DNA from: Jeotgalibacillus campisalis
Lineage (GTDB): Bacteria; Bacillota; Bacilli; Bacillales; Jeotgalibacillaceae
Reading direction: 5' to 3'
NCBI RefSeq assembly: GCF_000829515.1
Contig: NZ_JXRR01000014.1
Location: forward strand, 620,001-684,000
Length of the DNA: 64,000 nt
Shown one piece after another: positions 1 through 8,252 of the stretch. Below the pieces are notes generated by a model. It did no database searches. It saw nothing but the letters and a program-made list of their open reading frames with translations, and was not told where the DNA came from. Within the stretch, counting starts at the first letter, position 1, and each line of letters starts with the position of its first letter. The position numbers and the translations under genes were made by a program.

Positions 1-2
1 CC

Positions 3-1214
3 GGAGTGGCGATTGGTTCATCTTTGTGGATGCCCGTTTTCACCGGACTGTCAGGCATTTTGCTGTCTGTTACTCCAATCGTAGCACAGCTTGTAGGTGC
101 AAAAAAAGAAAAAGACGTCCCTCAGTCGGTAATTCAGGGCATTTATGTGGCAATTTTAATGGCATCTGCAATCGTGGTGATCGGAATCTTTGCCTTGCCG
201 ACCATTTTAAATGCGATGAATATTGATCCGGAAGTGCGAAGAATCGCCTTTTACTATTTAACAGCATTATCTTTTGGCATTATTCCTTTGTTTGTATACA
301 ACGTGCTCAGATCCTTTATAGATGCACTGGGACTGACAAGGGTTTCGATGTTCATTACCTTGCTTTCTCTGCCTTTAAATGTGGTATTTAACTACGTCCT
401 GATTTTTGGGAAGCTTGGTTTCCCAGCGCTCGGCGGTGTTGGAGCGGGTGTGGCCTCAGCCCTTACGTATTGGCTGATTGCCTTAATCTCTATTTTTATT
501 ATTCATCGAAACCTGCCTTTTAGGAAATATGAAATCTTCAGCAGATTTTACCGTGTCAATTTTTCTAAATGGAAAGAAATCTTAATCATCGGTGTTCCAA
601 TCGGTTTTTCGATTTTCTTCGAAACGAGTATTTTTTCAGCTGTTACGTTATTTATGAGTAATTACTCCACAGAAGTCATTGCAGCTCATCAGGCAGCCAT
701 TAATTTCTCTTCCTTTTTGTATATGATCCCCCTCAGTATTGCCATGGCGCTGACCATTGTTGTTGGTTTTGAAGTTGGGGCAAACAGAATGAAGGATGCG
801 AAGCAATACGGCTGGATGGGAGTCGGGATTGCCGTCACCATCTCTTCTGTTTTAGGGATCATCGTTTTCTTTTTCAGGGAACCCGTTGCTTCCATGTATG
901 TAAAAGACCCACAAGTAATTGACTTAACCGTTCAATTCCTGTTTTTTGCTGTCCTCTTCCAGCTTTCAGATGCCATTCAGGCTCCTGTGCAAGGGGTGCT
1001 AAGAGGCTATAAAGATGTGAATATCACGTTAATTATGACGATGATTTCCTACTGGGTGATTGGACTTCCAAGCGGTTATTTCATGGCGAATTATACAAAT
1101 CTCGAATATTTCGGCTATTGGATTGGCCTGATTGCCGGATTGACTGCAGGGGCGATTACCCTAACGATTAGACTGGTCTTGATTCAGAAAAAGAGCTTGC
1201 GGGCCGATATGTAA
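3..1214 (+). CDS. MATE family multidrug/sodium efflux transporter (5' partial)
   Basis: Inner-membrane antiporter of the MATE (NorM-like) family, which exports drugs or other cations using a Na+ or H+ gradient. The reading frame is open to the left edge, and the first visible residues (GVAIGSSLWMP) already lie within the first MatE domain, so roughly the first 40-50 residues lie outside the window. A GTG at 6 is only an in-frame valine, not a believable start. About eleven hydrophobic segments and two MatE repeats can be followed, with a second-half membrane region near residues 190-400. It ends just before a strong bidirectional terminator and is convergent with the ger operon. Substrate cannot be told from sequence. 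Confidence 0.9.
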   Translation, partial: GVAIGSSLWMPVFTGLSGILLSVTPIVAQLVGAKKEKDVPQSVIQGIYVAILMASAIVVIGIFALPTILNAMNIDPEVRRIAFYYLTALSFGIIPLFVYNVLRSFIDALGLTRVSMFITLLSLPLNVVFNYVLIFGKLGFPALGGVGAGVASALTYWLIALISIFIIHRNLPFRKYEIFSRFYRVNFSKWKEILIIGVPIGFSIFFETSIFSAVTLFMSNYSTEVIAAHQAAINFSSFLYMIPLSIAMALTIVVGFEVGANRMKDAKQYGWMGVGIAVTISSVLGIIVFFFREPVASMYVKDPQVIDLTVQFLFFAVLFQLSDAIQAPVQGVLRGYKDVNITLIMTMISYWVIGLPSGYFMANYTNLEYFGYWIGLIAGLTAGAITLTIRLVLIQKKSLRADM

Positions 1215-1219
1215 AAAAT

Positions 1220-1263
1220 GCTCATGACTTCCGTTTTTCTTACGGGGTCATGAGCGTTTTTTT
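1220..1263 (+). terminator. bidirectional intrinsic terminator between MATE gene and gerC
   Basis: Long inverted repeat (left arm starts GCTCATGAC, right arm ends GTCATGAGC) followed by GTTTTTTT on the + strand. On the - strand the same hairpin is followed by ATTTTTT, so it can end both convergent transcripts. Confidence 0.85.
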
Positions 1264-1270
1264 ATCACTT

Positions 1271-2374
1271 CTAATCAATAATCCCTGTTCCGACTACCTT
1301 TACCTCAAAATCAATTTCAAAAGGCATATCCACATATTGATCTTTCCATGTTTTTTCATCCCACTGTTCTGGATGGAAAGCAGACACTCTTCGACCGATG
1401 CCCAAAGCATCAGATTTTGCGCTTTTCAAAACTTGAATCATTTTTTCCGAATCTTTTTCTAGTTCCTTTTCCCACCACTTTTCGATAGCTGGGATTTTAT
1501 TTTCTGCCAAAATATGATTTGGGGAATACTCAACGATATTTAGTTTAAGTTTTACCTTTATATAAGTTGTTAACGCGGACTCCCCTTTTACCTTAATAGA
1601 TACATCTGAGCTATTTGGCTCAACTGTCATGTAATTAGCAATCTCAGGTTCCTCATTTTCTGTATACTTCCTGGTGAATCGCATAACATCCCCCTGCCTG
1701 TTGCTCATCACTGTAAAAAGTGTACTTAAACTCGGATCAAGAATCTTCCCTGTGAATTTTTTTTCATTAAATAAAGCCAGTCCTTTGACTTCCGCACGCT
1801 GCATTTCTTTATCATAGGATACATAAGGCAGATAAAGATCTCCGCCTGGATCAAACATGAGTGTACAGGCTGTCTGAAGGCTGACCGGCGGCAATACACT
1901 GATTAACTCTGCACTTTCAATCAGACCTGAGTAATATTCAGACTTGCTTTTTTGAGAGGCAACCGGCTGAAAGAGTATATCAGACGCAGAGCCTTCCACA
2001 ACCGCCATGCGTGCATTTAAATTATTTCGTGAGTTTCGATAAAGAACATCTAAAAATGAATAAATATCCTGTTTGGCCAGTTCGTCTTCCAACAGCATAA
2101 CTTGAAGTTTACTATAATCAATATGCTCCGATACATTTAAATCTGCATTGTACCGGGCATCGCGCAATGTATGACCCGTTTTAAATGTTGCTGTGTCATT
2201 TTTAATGGCGGGATCTAAAGGGGGTACCACTGACGTTACATCCACTTCTCCATTTTCTCCAACGTCATATCCTACTGTATAAACGAGCTGCAACTCTTTC
2301 AGCAGTCTCTCATCCCAGCAAGAAGAAAGAAACAAAGCTGCCCCGCATATAAACAAAAGAAACATTTTTTTCAT
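1271..2374 (-). CDS. Ger(x)C family spore germination lipoprotein
   Basis: C subunit of a nutrient germinant receptor, a lipoprotein anchored on the outer face of the spore inner membrane. The 367-residue protein begins with a lipoprotein signal peptide (Lys-rich start, hydrophobic core, lipobox LSSC near residue 19) and continues WDERLLKEL, the typical 'CWD' start of GerC proteins. The start has a good AAAGGAG site. Its ATG overlaps the stop of the upstream gerB gene by four bases (ATGA), so the two are translationally coupled. Third gene of the gerA-gerB-gerC operon. The germinant cannot be predicted. Confidence 0.93.
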   Translation of the reverse strand: MKKMFLLFICGAALFLSSCWDERLLKELQLVYTVGYDVGENGEVDVTSVVPPLDPAIKNDTATFKTGHTLRDARYNADLNVSEHIDYSKLQVMLLEDELAKQDIYSFLDVLYRNSRNNLNARMAVVEGSASDILFQPVASQKSKSEYYSGLIESAELISVLPPVSLQTACTLMFDPGGDLYLPYVSYDKEMQRAEVKGLALFNEKKFTGKILDPSLSTLFTVMSNRQGDVMRFTRKYTENEEPEIANYMTVEPNSSDVSIKVKGESALTTYIKVKLKLNIVEYSPNHILAENKIPAIEKWWEKELEKDSEKMIQVLKSAKSDALGIGRRVSAFHPEQWDEKTWKDQYVDMPFEIDFEVKVVGTGIID

Positions 2375-3465
2375 GCTGATTTCTCCTTTTTAGCAGATTT
2401 TTTAAAAAAAGACACAATCATCGTTAAAAAAGGAATCGCTACAGTAAAAATGAGTGACACTGGAAGCAGCACTTGCATGAATGTTTTCATTTCGAGCAGT
2501 GAGGACGGCACCAGAGATCCGAAAAAGGCAAAAACCATAACAATATACACCATTTTTGTATGGTTCTTTTTTGACAATAGCTGCTCCATCGTATTCGCCG
2601 AAATATATAAATAGCTTATAAACGAAGACAATGCAATAACCATCCAAATAGTGATAAACAATAAATCTATTCTTTCAAGTATCGTGAACTTTAACGCTTT
2701 CATAATATAAAGCACTGGATAAGGCACAACAATGAGTTCTTTAATATGAAAGAATACTTGGGTTGTGATGATCGTGAATGCGTAAAAGGAAGTAACAAAT
2801 GCTGTAGCTAATGCTCCTTTTCTCAGCTCTTTTTTGCGATCTGTTTTTACATAGAATGCAAAAAATAAAAAGGCTTCAAAACCCATTAAAGAGAATATTG
2901 CCGGCTTAATTCCCGAGATTATCGCGCTTACTCCGCTGCCTCCTATCGGCAGCAAGTATAAAAATTGAGGCTGAATATAAACCCACGCCAAAACAAAAAT
3001 CAATATTGGGAGTAAAAAAGAAATCAGCATTTTAAATCTGGCAATAAGGACAATATTTTCTCTTGCCATATAAATCGCCGGAATGGAAAACAACAGCAAA
3101 ATGATCCATTTAGGAGTGTCCGTAAAAATCCAAGTCGCAATGGTATGATGAAAGCTCGTCATGGAGGCAATCAGTACACCAATAAAATAAAGTAGGTACG
3201 TGCTCATAATGACCTTTCCCACTATTGTTCCGAAACAAAGATTTACGATACCATAATAAGTATCTTCCGGAAACTTCGACAGCAAAAAAATGTACATTAA
3301 TATAATCAATTGGACCAAAATTCCGGCCAGCATCATTGAGATCCAGGCATCCTGCTTTGCTACTTTTCCGATATCACTCGGCATGGACAAAATACCGACC
3401 CCTACTTGAGTTTGTACAATAAGAAAAAAAAGCTGCCAGCCCGTAATCTCATTTTTCGCGTTCAT
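2371..3465 (-). CDS. GerAB/GerB-type germinant receptor permease
   Basis: B subunit of a germinant receptor, an amino-acid-permease-like (APC superfamily) integral membrane protein that binds the germinant. The 364 residues hold about ten hydrophobic segments. The N-terminus (WQLFFLIVQTQVGVGILSMP) is typical of the spore germination permease family. It overlaps the end of gerA by 17 bases and the start of gerC by four. Length and operon position are normal for the family. Expected to be made in the forespore from the sigma-G promoter upstream of gerA. Confidence 0.93.
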   Translation of the reverse strand: MNAKNEITGWQLFFLIVQTQVGVGILSMPSDIGKVAKQDAWISMMLAGILVQLIILMYIFLLSKFPEDTYYGIVNLCFGTIVGKVIMSTYLLYFIGVLIASMTSFHHTIATWIFTDTPKWIILLLFSIPAIYMARENIVLIARFKMLISFLLPILIFVLAWVYIQPQFLYLLPIGGSGVSAIISGIKPAIFSLMGFEAFLFFAFYVKTDRKKELRKGALATAFVTSFYAFTIITTQVFFHIKELIVVPYPVLYIMKALKFTILERIDLLFITIWMVIALSSFISYLYISANTMEQLLSKKNHTKMVYIVMVFAFFGSLVPSSLLEMKTFMQVLLPVSLIFTVAIPFLTMIVSFFKKSAKKEKSA

Positions 3466-4957
3466 TTTTCCACCACCTACTGTAGCCCAGTCTTCTTTTA
3501 TTTACAGGGTTTGCATCTGCAGAACGTGTATTTTGCATATAAGAAGGCAGGCGAATAAACATATCCTTTGCTCCCTTCAAATGAAACGGTGCGATTGGAG
3601 AAAGATAAGGCGAACGCAGAGACTCAAGCTTAATCAAGTGAATAATGAGAAGGGTTCCTATAATGGCGATGCCAAAAAAACCAAACATGGAAGCAAAAAT
3701 CATGAAAGGAAAGCGTAAAATTCTAACAGTAGTATTCATCTCCACAGAAGGAACGACAAAAGAAGAGATTGCTGTAAGTGCAACAACAATTATCATCAGG
3801 TTAGAGATAAGACCGGCACTCACTACAGCATCTCCAATGACCAGACCCCCAACAATTCCAATTGTTTGACCAATTGGATTTGGGAGCCTGATCCCCGCCT
3901 CCCTTATCAGTTCAATCGTCAACTCTAAAATAAGCGCTTCGACAAGCGGCGAATAAGGAATACCCTCTACTGCTCTTTTGGCAGGGAGAGCCAGCTCATC
4001 GGGAATTACTTCGAAGTGAAAGCTAATAATTGCTATGTAAAATGCCGGCAGTAAAAGAGCCAATAAAAAGCTTCCAAAACGTAAAAGGCGATAAAACGAC
4101 CCAACTAAAAAACGCCCATTATAATCATCTGGAGATTGATAGAATGCAAAGAAATTCATCGGCGCAACTAATGCAGTGGGAGAACCTTCGATCATCATAG
4201 CGATTCTGCCCTCACTAATATTAGCAACCACGCGATCAGGACGCTCAGTATTTAAAAATTGAGGAAATGGTGACCAGCTGTCATCTTCAACGAACTCCTC
4301 AAGAAAACCAATACTAAAAGCGATATCGCTGTCTACAGCTTGAAGCCTCATAATGTATTCTTCAACGTTCATCTGGTTCACAACATTGTTTAAATAAATC
4401 AAGACACAGGTTGTATTGGCATCTTTACCAATCGTAAGGTAACGGATGACCAAATGCTGTGAGCGAATTTTTGTGCGTATTTGATGAATATTAGTAAGCA
4501 GGCTCTCGGTAAACCCGGCATGCGATCCGCGGACAATCTGCTCATTTTTCGGTTCCTGAATAGCGCGGTAATTATCAATAGGACTGTCTATGGAAATTCC
4601 TTCCCAGCCACTCTCTTTTTTAACCCATATAAGAGCCTGACCTTTGATAAGGCGCAAACCTGCCTGATTGATGGTTTCGTCTGCTGAGATGCTCTGAATG
4701 TTTAAAGTGGTGGTAATCTCCCCCACTTCCCAAAGAGAACGCTGAAACCATTCAATTGATTTTTCCAGCTTCTCTGAATCAAGCAATGTGGTCATATACA
4801 TGCATAAAGCTTCGCCATCATCGTAAGAAAGAGGCCGTTTAGCAAAATCTTCAGTATTGCCAAGGAAAAAAGATAAGTCTTCATATAGTTCATATGCATT
4901 TTCGTATTCAGAAATTTTACGTTCCGGAATGTTTAAATAATTCTTATCCTGATTCAT
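3449..4957 (-). CDS. GerA family germinant receptor A subunit
   Basis: First gene of the receptor operon, 502 residues, of normal GerAA length. A soluble N-terminal domain (about residues 1-240) is followed by the family's membrane domain with several hydrophobic segments (about 280-450) and a short polar tail. The motif EGSPTALVAPMNFFAFYQSPDDY near residue 255 onward is typical of the family. The ATG is preceded by AGGAGGTG at ideal spacing. A consensus sigma-G promoter lies about 30-60 bases upstream. The A subunit is thought to form an oligomeric ion channel in the spore inner membrane with B and C. Confidence 0.94.
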   Translation of the reverse strand: MNQDKNYLNIPERKISEYENAYELYEDLSFFLGNTEDFAKRPLSYDDGEALCMYMTTLLDSEKLEKSIEWFQRSLWEVGEITTTLNIQSISADETINQAGLRLIKGQALIWVKKESGWEGISIDSPIDNYRAIQEPKNEQIVRGSHAGFTESLLTNIHQIRTKIRSQHLVIRYLTIGKDANTTCVLIYLNNVVNQMNVEEYIMRLQAVDSDIAFSIGFLEEFVEDDSWSPFPQFLNTERPDRVVANISEGRIAMMIEGSPTALVAPMNFFAFYQSPDDYNGRFLVGSFYRLLRFGSFLLALLLPAFYIAIISFHFEVIPDELALPAKRAVEGIPYSPLVEALILELTIELIREAGIRLPNPIGQTIGIVGGLVIGDAVVSAGLISNLMIIVVALTAISSFVVPSVEMNTTVRILRFPFMIFASMFGFFGIAIIGTLLIIHLIKLESLRSPYLSPIAPFHLKGAKDMFIRLPSYMQNTRSADANPVNKRRLGYSRWWKNEREK

Positions 4958-4986
4958 TCACAACACCTCCTGCTTTTCTCTAATCC

Positions 4987-5016
4987 TAGTATGGAGAATA
5001 TTTATCCATTTCATGC
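4987..5016 (-). promoter_or_regulatory. sigma-G promoter of the gerA-gerB-gerC operon
   Basis: On the - strand GCATG (5016-5012) is followed after exactly 18 bases by CATACTA (4993-4987). This fits the B. subtilis sigma-G consensus (GMATR, 18 bp, CATWHTA) at every position, and lies about 30 bases upstream of the gerA start. It predicts forespore-specific transcription. Confidence 0.8.
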
Positions 5017-5082
5017 AAAATAGCGTTGCATAATTCCACTCTTTGCTAAATAATGGTAATAGGAAGTTAGAGGGGGTTATAT

Positions 5083-5709
5083 ATGGATTGGATTATGGTC
5101 ATCTTCGTTGGCTATCTTATTGGCTGTTTCCATGGCTCACAAGTTGCCGGTTTTTTAAAAAAGACAGATTTAAAAGAAAGCGGCGTAAAAAATGCTGGTG
5201 CCTCAAATGCTACGATCGTATTAGGATGGAAGTATGGCGTGCTCGTTGCACTAATTGACATTGGAAAAGGAATTCTATCGGTATTACTAATCCGGCTGCT
5301 TTTTTCAAATGTTGAATCACATGAAATCTTTTTGTCACTATTATTTGTTAATGCCGTGTCAGTTATTATCGGACATATCTTTCCTTTTCATATGCAGTTT
5401 AGAGGAGGAAAAGGAACAGCAACAATTGTGGGTGTCCTAATCGTACTGGACTGGAGGATTGCACTTATTTCTATTTCTTTATTACTTATTGTTACCTTCG
5501 CAACAGATTATCTGGTCATCGGAGTTTCCGTTATGTATGCATCGTTTTTTATTCTGACTCTTGTTTTCAGTTACCCGGTCATCCCACTGATCTGTGTAGC
5601 AGGAATATGGATGATTAGCACGATTAAGCATATAGAAAATTATGCACGTTTAAGAAAGCAAGAAGAAACACGGCTATCGAGCTTACTAAACAAGAAAAAA
5701 GCAAGTTAA
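5083..5709 (+). CDS. PlsY-family glycerol-3-phosphate acyltransferase paralogue
   Basis: Multipass membrane protein of the PlsY family, which moves an acyl group from acyl-phosphate to glycerol-3-phosphate in phospholipid synthesis. 208 residues with about five hydrophobic segments. Family motif 2 is clear (GHIFPFHMQFRGGKGT) and a motif-3-like HIENYARL lies near the C-terminus. Motif 1 is present but altered (SGVKNAGASNAT instead of a GSGNxGATN-like loop), so this is probably a second, diverged PlsY homologue rather than the housekeeping enzyme. The RBS AGAGGGGG precedes the ATG. It is divergent from the ger operon. The substrate may differ from that of PlsY. Confidence 0.8.
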   Translation: MDWIMVIFVGYLIGCFHGSQVAGFLKKTDLKESGVKNAGASNATIVLGWKYGVLVALIDIGKGILSVLLIRLLFSNVESHEIFLSLLFVNAVSVIIGHIFPFHMQFRGGKGTATIVGVLIVLDWRIALISISLLLIVTFATDYLVIGVSVMYASFFILTLVFSYPVIPLICVAGIWMISTIKHIENYARLRKQEETRLSSLLNKKKAS

Positions 5710-5711
5710 AA

Positions 5712-5737
5712 AGAGACGGTCATAATTGACTGTCTCT
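5712..5737 (-). terminator. terminator of the CAP-domain gene
   Basis: An 11-bp stem (AGAGACAGTCA paired with a TGACCGTCTCT arm, one G-U pair) with a four-base loop. On the - strand it is followed by TTTTTAACTT, so it mainly serves the CAP gene. The + strand side lacks a U-tract. Confidence 0.6.
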
Positions 5738-5766
5738 CAATGATTCGAATTATTTACTGTTTACAA

Positions 5767-6627
5767 TTATTTACTGATAAACATTTGTGTCCAGTAGTTG
5801 CCGTTTTCCACATGACCGACTCCGATATGAGTAAATGATGAGCTCATAATGTTTTTACGGTGACCTTCACTATTCATCCACGCTTGAACGACTTCTTCAG
5901 GTGAACCCTGTCCCATTGCAATGTTTTCTCCAGCACTGCTATATTGAATGCCGTATGCTTTCATCATATCAAATGGTGAACCGTGTGTAGGGCTTGTATG
6001 AGAAAAATATTGGTTTTGCTGCATGTCTAGAGATTTATCGTCTGCAACTTTACTGAGTTCTGTGTCAAGCTCAAGAGCAGGAAGACCTTCTTTACTGCGC
6101 TCTGCATTTGTTAACTCAACTACTTGCTGTTCAAAATCAGAAACTGGTGAAGCTTCTTGCTGGTCTGCTTGTCCATTATCTTGAACCTCAGCTGCTGGTT
6201 CTTCTTCAGCCTGTGGTTGAGGTGCTTCTTCTTGCGGCTGAGCTGCTTGTGGTTCTTCAGCTTGAGCTTGCTCTTCAGGCTGCTGCTCAGCTACTGGTGT
6301 TTCAGCTGGCTGCTCTGGTGAAGCTGGAGCTTTTTTAGCAGCTTCTTCTTTTGCAGGTTGTGCCTGTGCTGGTGCTTCTTTAAATTCATTTAATGAAATG
6401 TTGTATTTTTTAAGTTCAGCATCGATTTTATCCCAATCTACTTGACTTGAAAAATCTTTCAAATTACTAGATTGAATGTTTTGTGTAACCATCTTCGTAA
6501 AAATTTCTATATTTTGATGTTTTTGAGTAATTTGCTGAACATCCCCGTTGGATGCCTGAGAAGCTGCTGGTGAAGCAAGAAGCGCAATTGCTGTAACTCC
6601 TGAAATAATAAGTGATTTACCTTTCAT
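5767..6627 (-). CDS. secreted CAP/SCP-domain protein (YkwD-like)
   Basis: Exported protein with a CAP (cysteine-rich secretory/PR-1) domain. 286 residues: signal peptide (MKGKSLIIS start, Ala-rich cleavage region near SQAS, residue 26), a polar region to about 85, a linker of Pro/Gln/Ala/Glu about 75 residues long, then the CAP domain from about 165 to the end with the hallmarks VVELTNAERSKEGLPAL, YFSHTSP and GENIAMG. Related Bacillus proteins are spore-coat or cell-wall associated (YkwD, YlbC, SafA-associated types). The function is unknown. Good RBS AAAAGGAGG. Monocistronic, with a terminator downstream. Confidence 0.9.
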   Translation of the reverse strand: MKGKSLIISGVTAIALLASPAASQASNGDVQQITQKHQNIEIFTKMVTQNIQSSNLKDFSSQVDWDKIDAELKKYNISLNEFKEAPAQAQPAKEEAAKKAPASPEQPAETPVAEQQPEEQAQAEEPQAAQPQEEAPQPQAEEEPAAEVQDNGQADQQEASPVSDFEQQVVELTNAERSKEGLPALELDTELSKVADDKSLDMQQNQYFSHTSPTHGSPFDMMKAYGIQYSSAGENIAMGQGSPEEVVQAWMNSEGHRKNIMSSSFTHIGVGHVENGNYWTQMFISK

Positions 6628-6767
6628 GTGAACGTCCTCCTTTTAATTGTCTTTTCGACCATTTCATCCTATCATTCTTTTTTTTGTAATATTAGTAGCT
6701 AATATTGGTAATCTAGATTCTTATTAAGCTATATATTGTTGATATGAAAATTATGTAAAATAAAAAA

Positions 6768-6797
6768 GATAAACTCCTTGACGTTTAAGAGTTTACC
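6768..6797 (-). terminator. terminator of the COG0523-GTPase operon
   Basis: GGTAAACTC and GAGTTTATC arms (one G-U pair) around a 12-base loop, followed on the - strand by TTTTTTATTTT. It lies in the 6628-6935 gap, which otherwise holds only AT-rich sequence and the dyad at 6904-6932. Confidence 0.7.
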
Positions 6798-6903
6798 ATT
6801 AATTTCAAGATTATGATGTTATTAGGAAGCATCGGTTATTTTTAGGATTTGCGTTAGATATTACGTTTAATTACCTATTGACATGTTTTTAAAATTCTTT
6901 CTA

Positions 6904-6932
6904 ACGTTACAATTATGTCAGATTTGTAACGT
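6904..6932. repeat. 9-bp perfect inverted repeat downstream of the small 89-aa gene
   Basis: ACGTTACAA, 11 bases, TTGTAACGT. It starts only a few bases after the stop codon of the 89-residue gene. There is no U-tract on either side, so it is either an RNA-stabilising hairpin or a protein-binding site. Confidence 0.4.
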
Positions 6933-6935
6933 AAT

Positions 6936-7205
6936 TTAATCTGTTATTTCATGAAAAATGGCTGTGTATAGCTGAATTAAACCAATCTTTTCGTCTCTGC
7001 TCAAAGAGGAATAAACAATTCTTTCAACCGCTTGATAAAATTTCTGGTCAGGTTTTACTCTAACCCTTGGATGAGTTAGTTCATCTTGCAGTTCCCGCTT
7101 AATCGCTGAAACTGTACTTTCTTCAGCCGGCAGACTTCGGTCCAACGTCCGGTTATTCCAAAGCAATTCATACGCTTCGAGTAATTGATCAGATGATAAA
7201 TTCAC
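6936..7205 (-). CDS. conserved small protein of unknown function, partner of COG0523 GTPase
   Basis: A soluble, mostly helical, charged protein of about 89 residues with no motif I recognise. The GTG at 7205 is chosen as start because GGAGG sits eight bases upstream. The frame could begin nine codons earlier at a TTG, but that start has no RBS and would overlap the GTPase gene. With the GTG start it lies 16 bases downstream of the GTPase gene and is surely co-transcribed with it. This suggests a role linked to the GTPase (metal handling), which is inference from position only. Confidence 0.7.
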   Translation of the reverse strand: MNLSSDQLLEAYELLWNNRTLDRSLPAEESTVSAIKRELQDELTHPRVRVKPDQKFYQAVERIVYSSLSRDEKIGLIQLYTAIFHEITD

Positions 7206-7221
7206 TCTCTCCACCTCCACT

Positions 7222-8142
7222 TTATTTTTCAAGATTGCGCAACTGTTCCAGGATTTTGGGTTGATTTATGCCTTCTCCTATAATGACAAGATTTTTGGGC
7301 ATCGTCATGTCTTCTGGAAAGAAAACAGGCATGCCATAAGAATAGTGAAAAAGCATAGGATATTTTTCGCCGCTGAATGGCACATAGCCTTTCATTCGAT
7401 AGACGGTACCTTCAATTGATTGGATCCAATCTTCGAAATCATTCCGATTAATTTTCCCTATAAATGTATGGACCATCGCCTGAAGAGATAGTTCCTCCTT
7501 CACCCTAACCTTCGTCACCTGCTCAAATGGAACCGGCATCATATGCTTTAGTGCCTGCTTAGAGATTTTCGAATGACTTGTCAAAATTAATTTACTTTTT
7601 GAATTAATCGATTGCAGCTCGTTAACAATCATCCCCTGGTTCATCTCGCTGACTAGATCCGTTTTATTCAAAAGAATTAAAGAGGCATGCTTAATTTGTT
7701 CTCTCATTAATTGAAGCACTTGAGGGGAGTACTCTCCTTTTTTTGTCCATTGCAGCGCATCTACAACTGTTATAATCCCTTTAAACTCAAATTCACTTGC
7801 AAAAAGTGGCGACATCACAGCATCAATTACCTGAACAGGATGTGCAGCTCCGGTTGTTTCAATGAGAATAGAATCGAATGTCTCGTTAAACAACAATTCC
7901 TGAAGCTGGGATTCCAATTTATCCTGAATTGTACAGCATATGCATCCATCGAGCAGTTCAGCCAAAGGTAAATCATCATCAACTTCGTTTGAGTCAATTG
8001 AAATACGACCGATTTCATTCATTAAAATGGCAGGTGTAAGATGATCTTCTTTATGTAGTTGAATTAATTGCTTTAAAAGACTTGTTTTCCCGCTTCCGAG
8101 GAATCCTGAAATTAAATAAACGGCCTTTTTATTTTGCAGCAT
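7222..8142 (-). CDS. COG0523 (CobW/ZNG1-type) metallochaperone GTPase
   Basis: G3E-family P-loop GTPase thought to deliver metal ions, usually zinc, to client enzymes. 306 residues. Walker A GFLGSGKT at residues 13-20; the family metal-binding motif CxCC (CICC) at 67-70; ETTGAAHP (switch II/Walker B region) about 94-101; NKTD guanine specificity motif about 158-161; then a CobW C-terminal domain. It resembles B. subtilis YciC/ZagA. Unlike zinc-regulated yciC, I see no Zur-type box upstream. The RBS AAAGGAG lies before the ATG. Confidence 0.92.
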   Translation of the reverse strand: MLQNKKAVYLISGFLGSGKTSLLKQLIQLHKEDHLTPAILMNEIGRISIDSNEVDDDLPLAELLDGCICCTIQDKLESQLQELLFNETFDSILIETTGAAHPVQVIDAVMSPLFASEFEFKGIITVVDALQWTKKGEYSPQVLQLMREQIKHASLILLNKTDLVSEMNQGMIVNELQSINSKSKLILTSHSKISKQALKHMMPVPFEQVTKVRVKEELSLQAMVHTFIGKINRNDFEDWIQSIEGTVYRMKGYVPFSGEKYPMLFHYSYGMPVFFPEDMTMPKNLVIIGEGINQPKILEQLRNLEK

Positions 8143-8175
8143 CTTGTTATCTCCTTTGTTTAAAAAATAATTTTA

Positions 8176-8206
8176 AAAAACTAGCGCAGAATATGCGCTA
8201 GTTTTT
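8176..8206 (-). terminator. terminator downstream of the S41 protease gene
   Basis: Stem AAAAACTAGCGCA / TGCGCTAGTTTTT with a short loop. T-runs flank both sides, so it is bidirectional in form. It separates the protease gene from the GTPase operon. Confidence 0.75.
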
Positions 8207-8252
8207 AAATTGATTAACCGATGATTTTGCCAGTTGAGGATACTGGTTTTTA

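Noticed and set aside
6108-6338. Leu/Val/Gln-rich ORF on the + strand
   Set aside because: Shadow of the Ala/Gln/Glu/Pro linker of the CAP-domain gene.
8143-8252. Zur box upstream of the COG0523 GTPase gene
   Set aside because: The gap holds only the protease terminator and the RBS; no Zur-like palindrome is visible.
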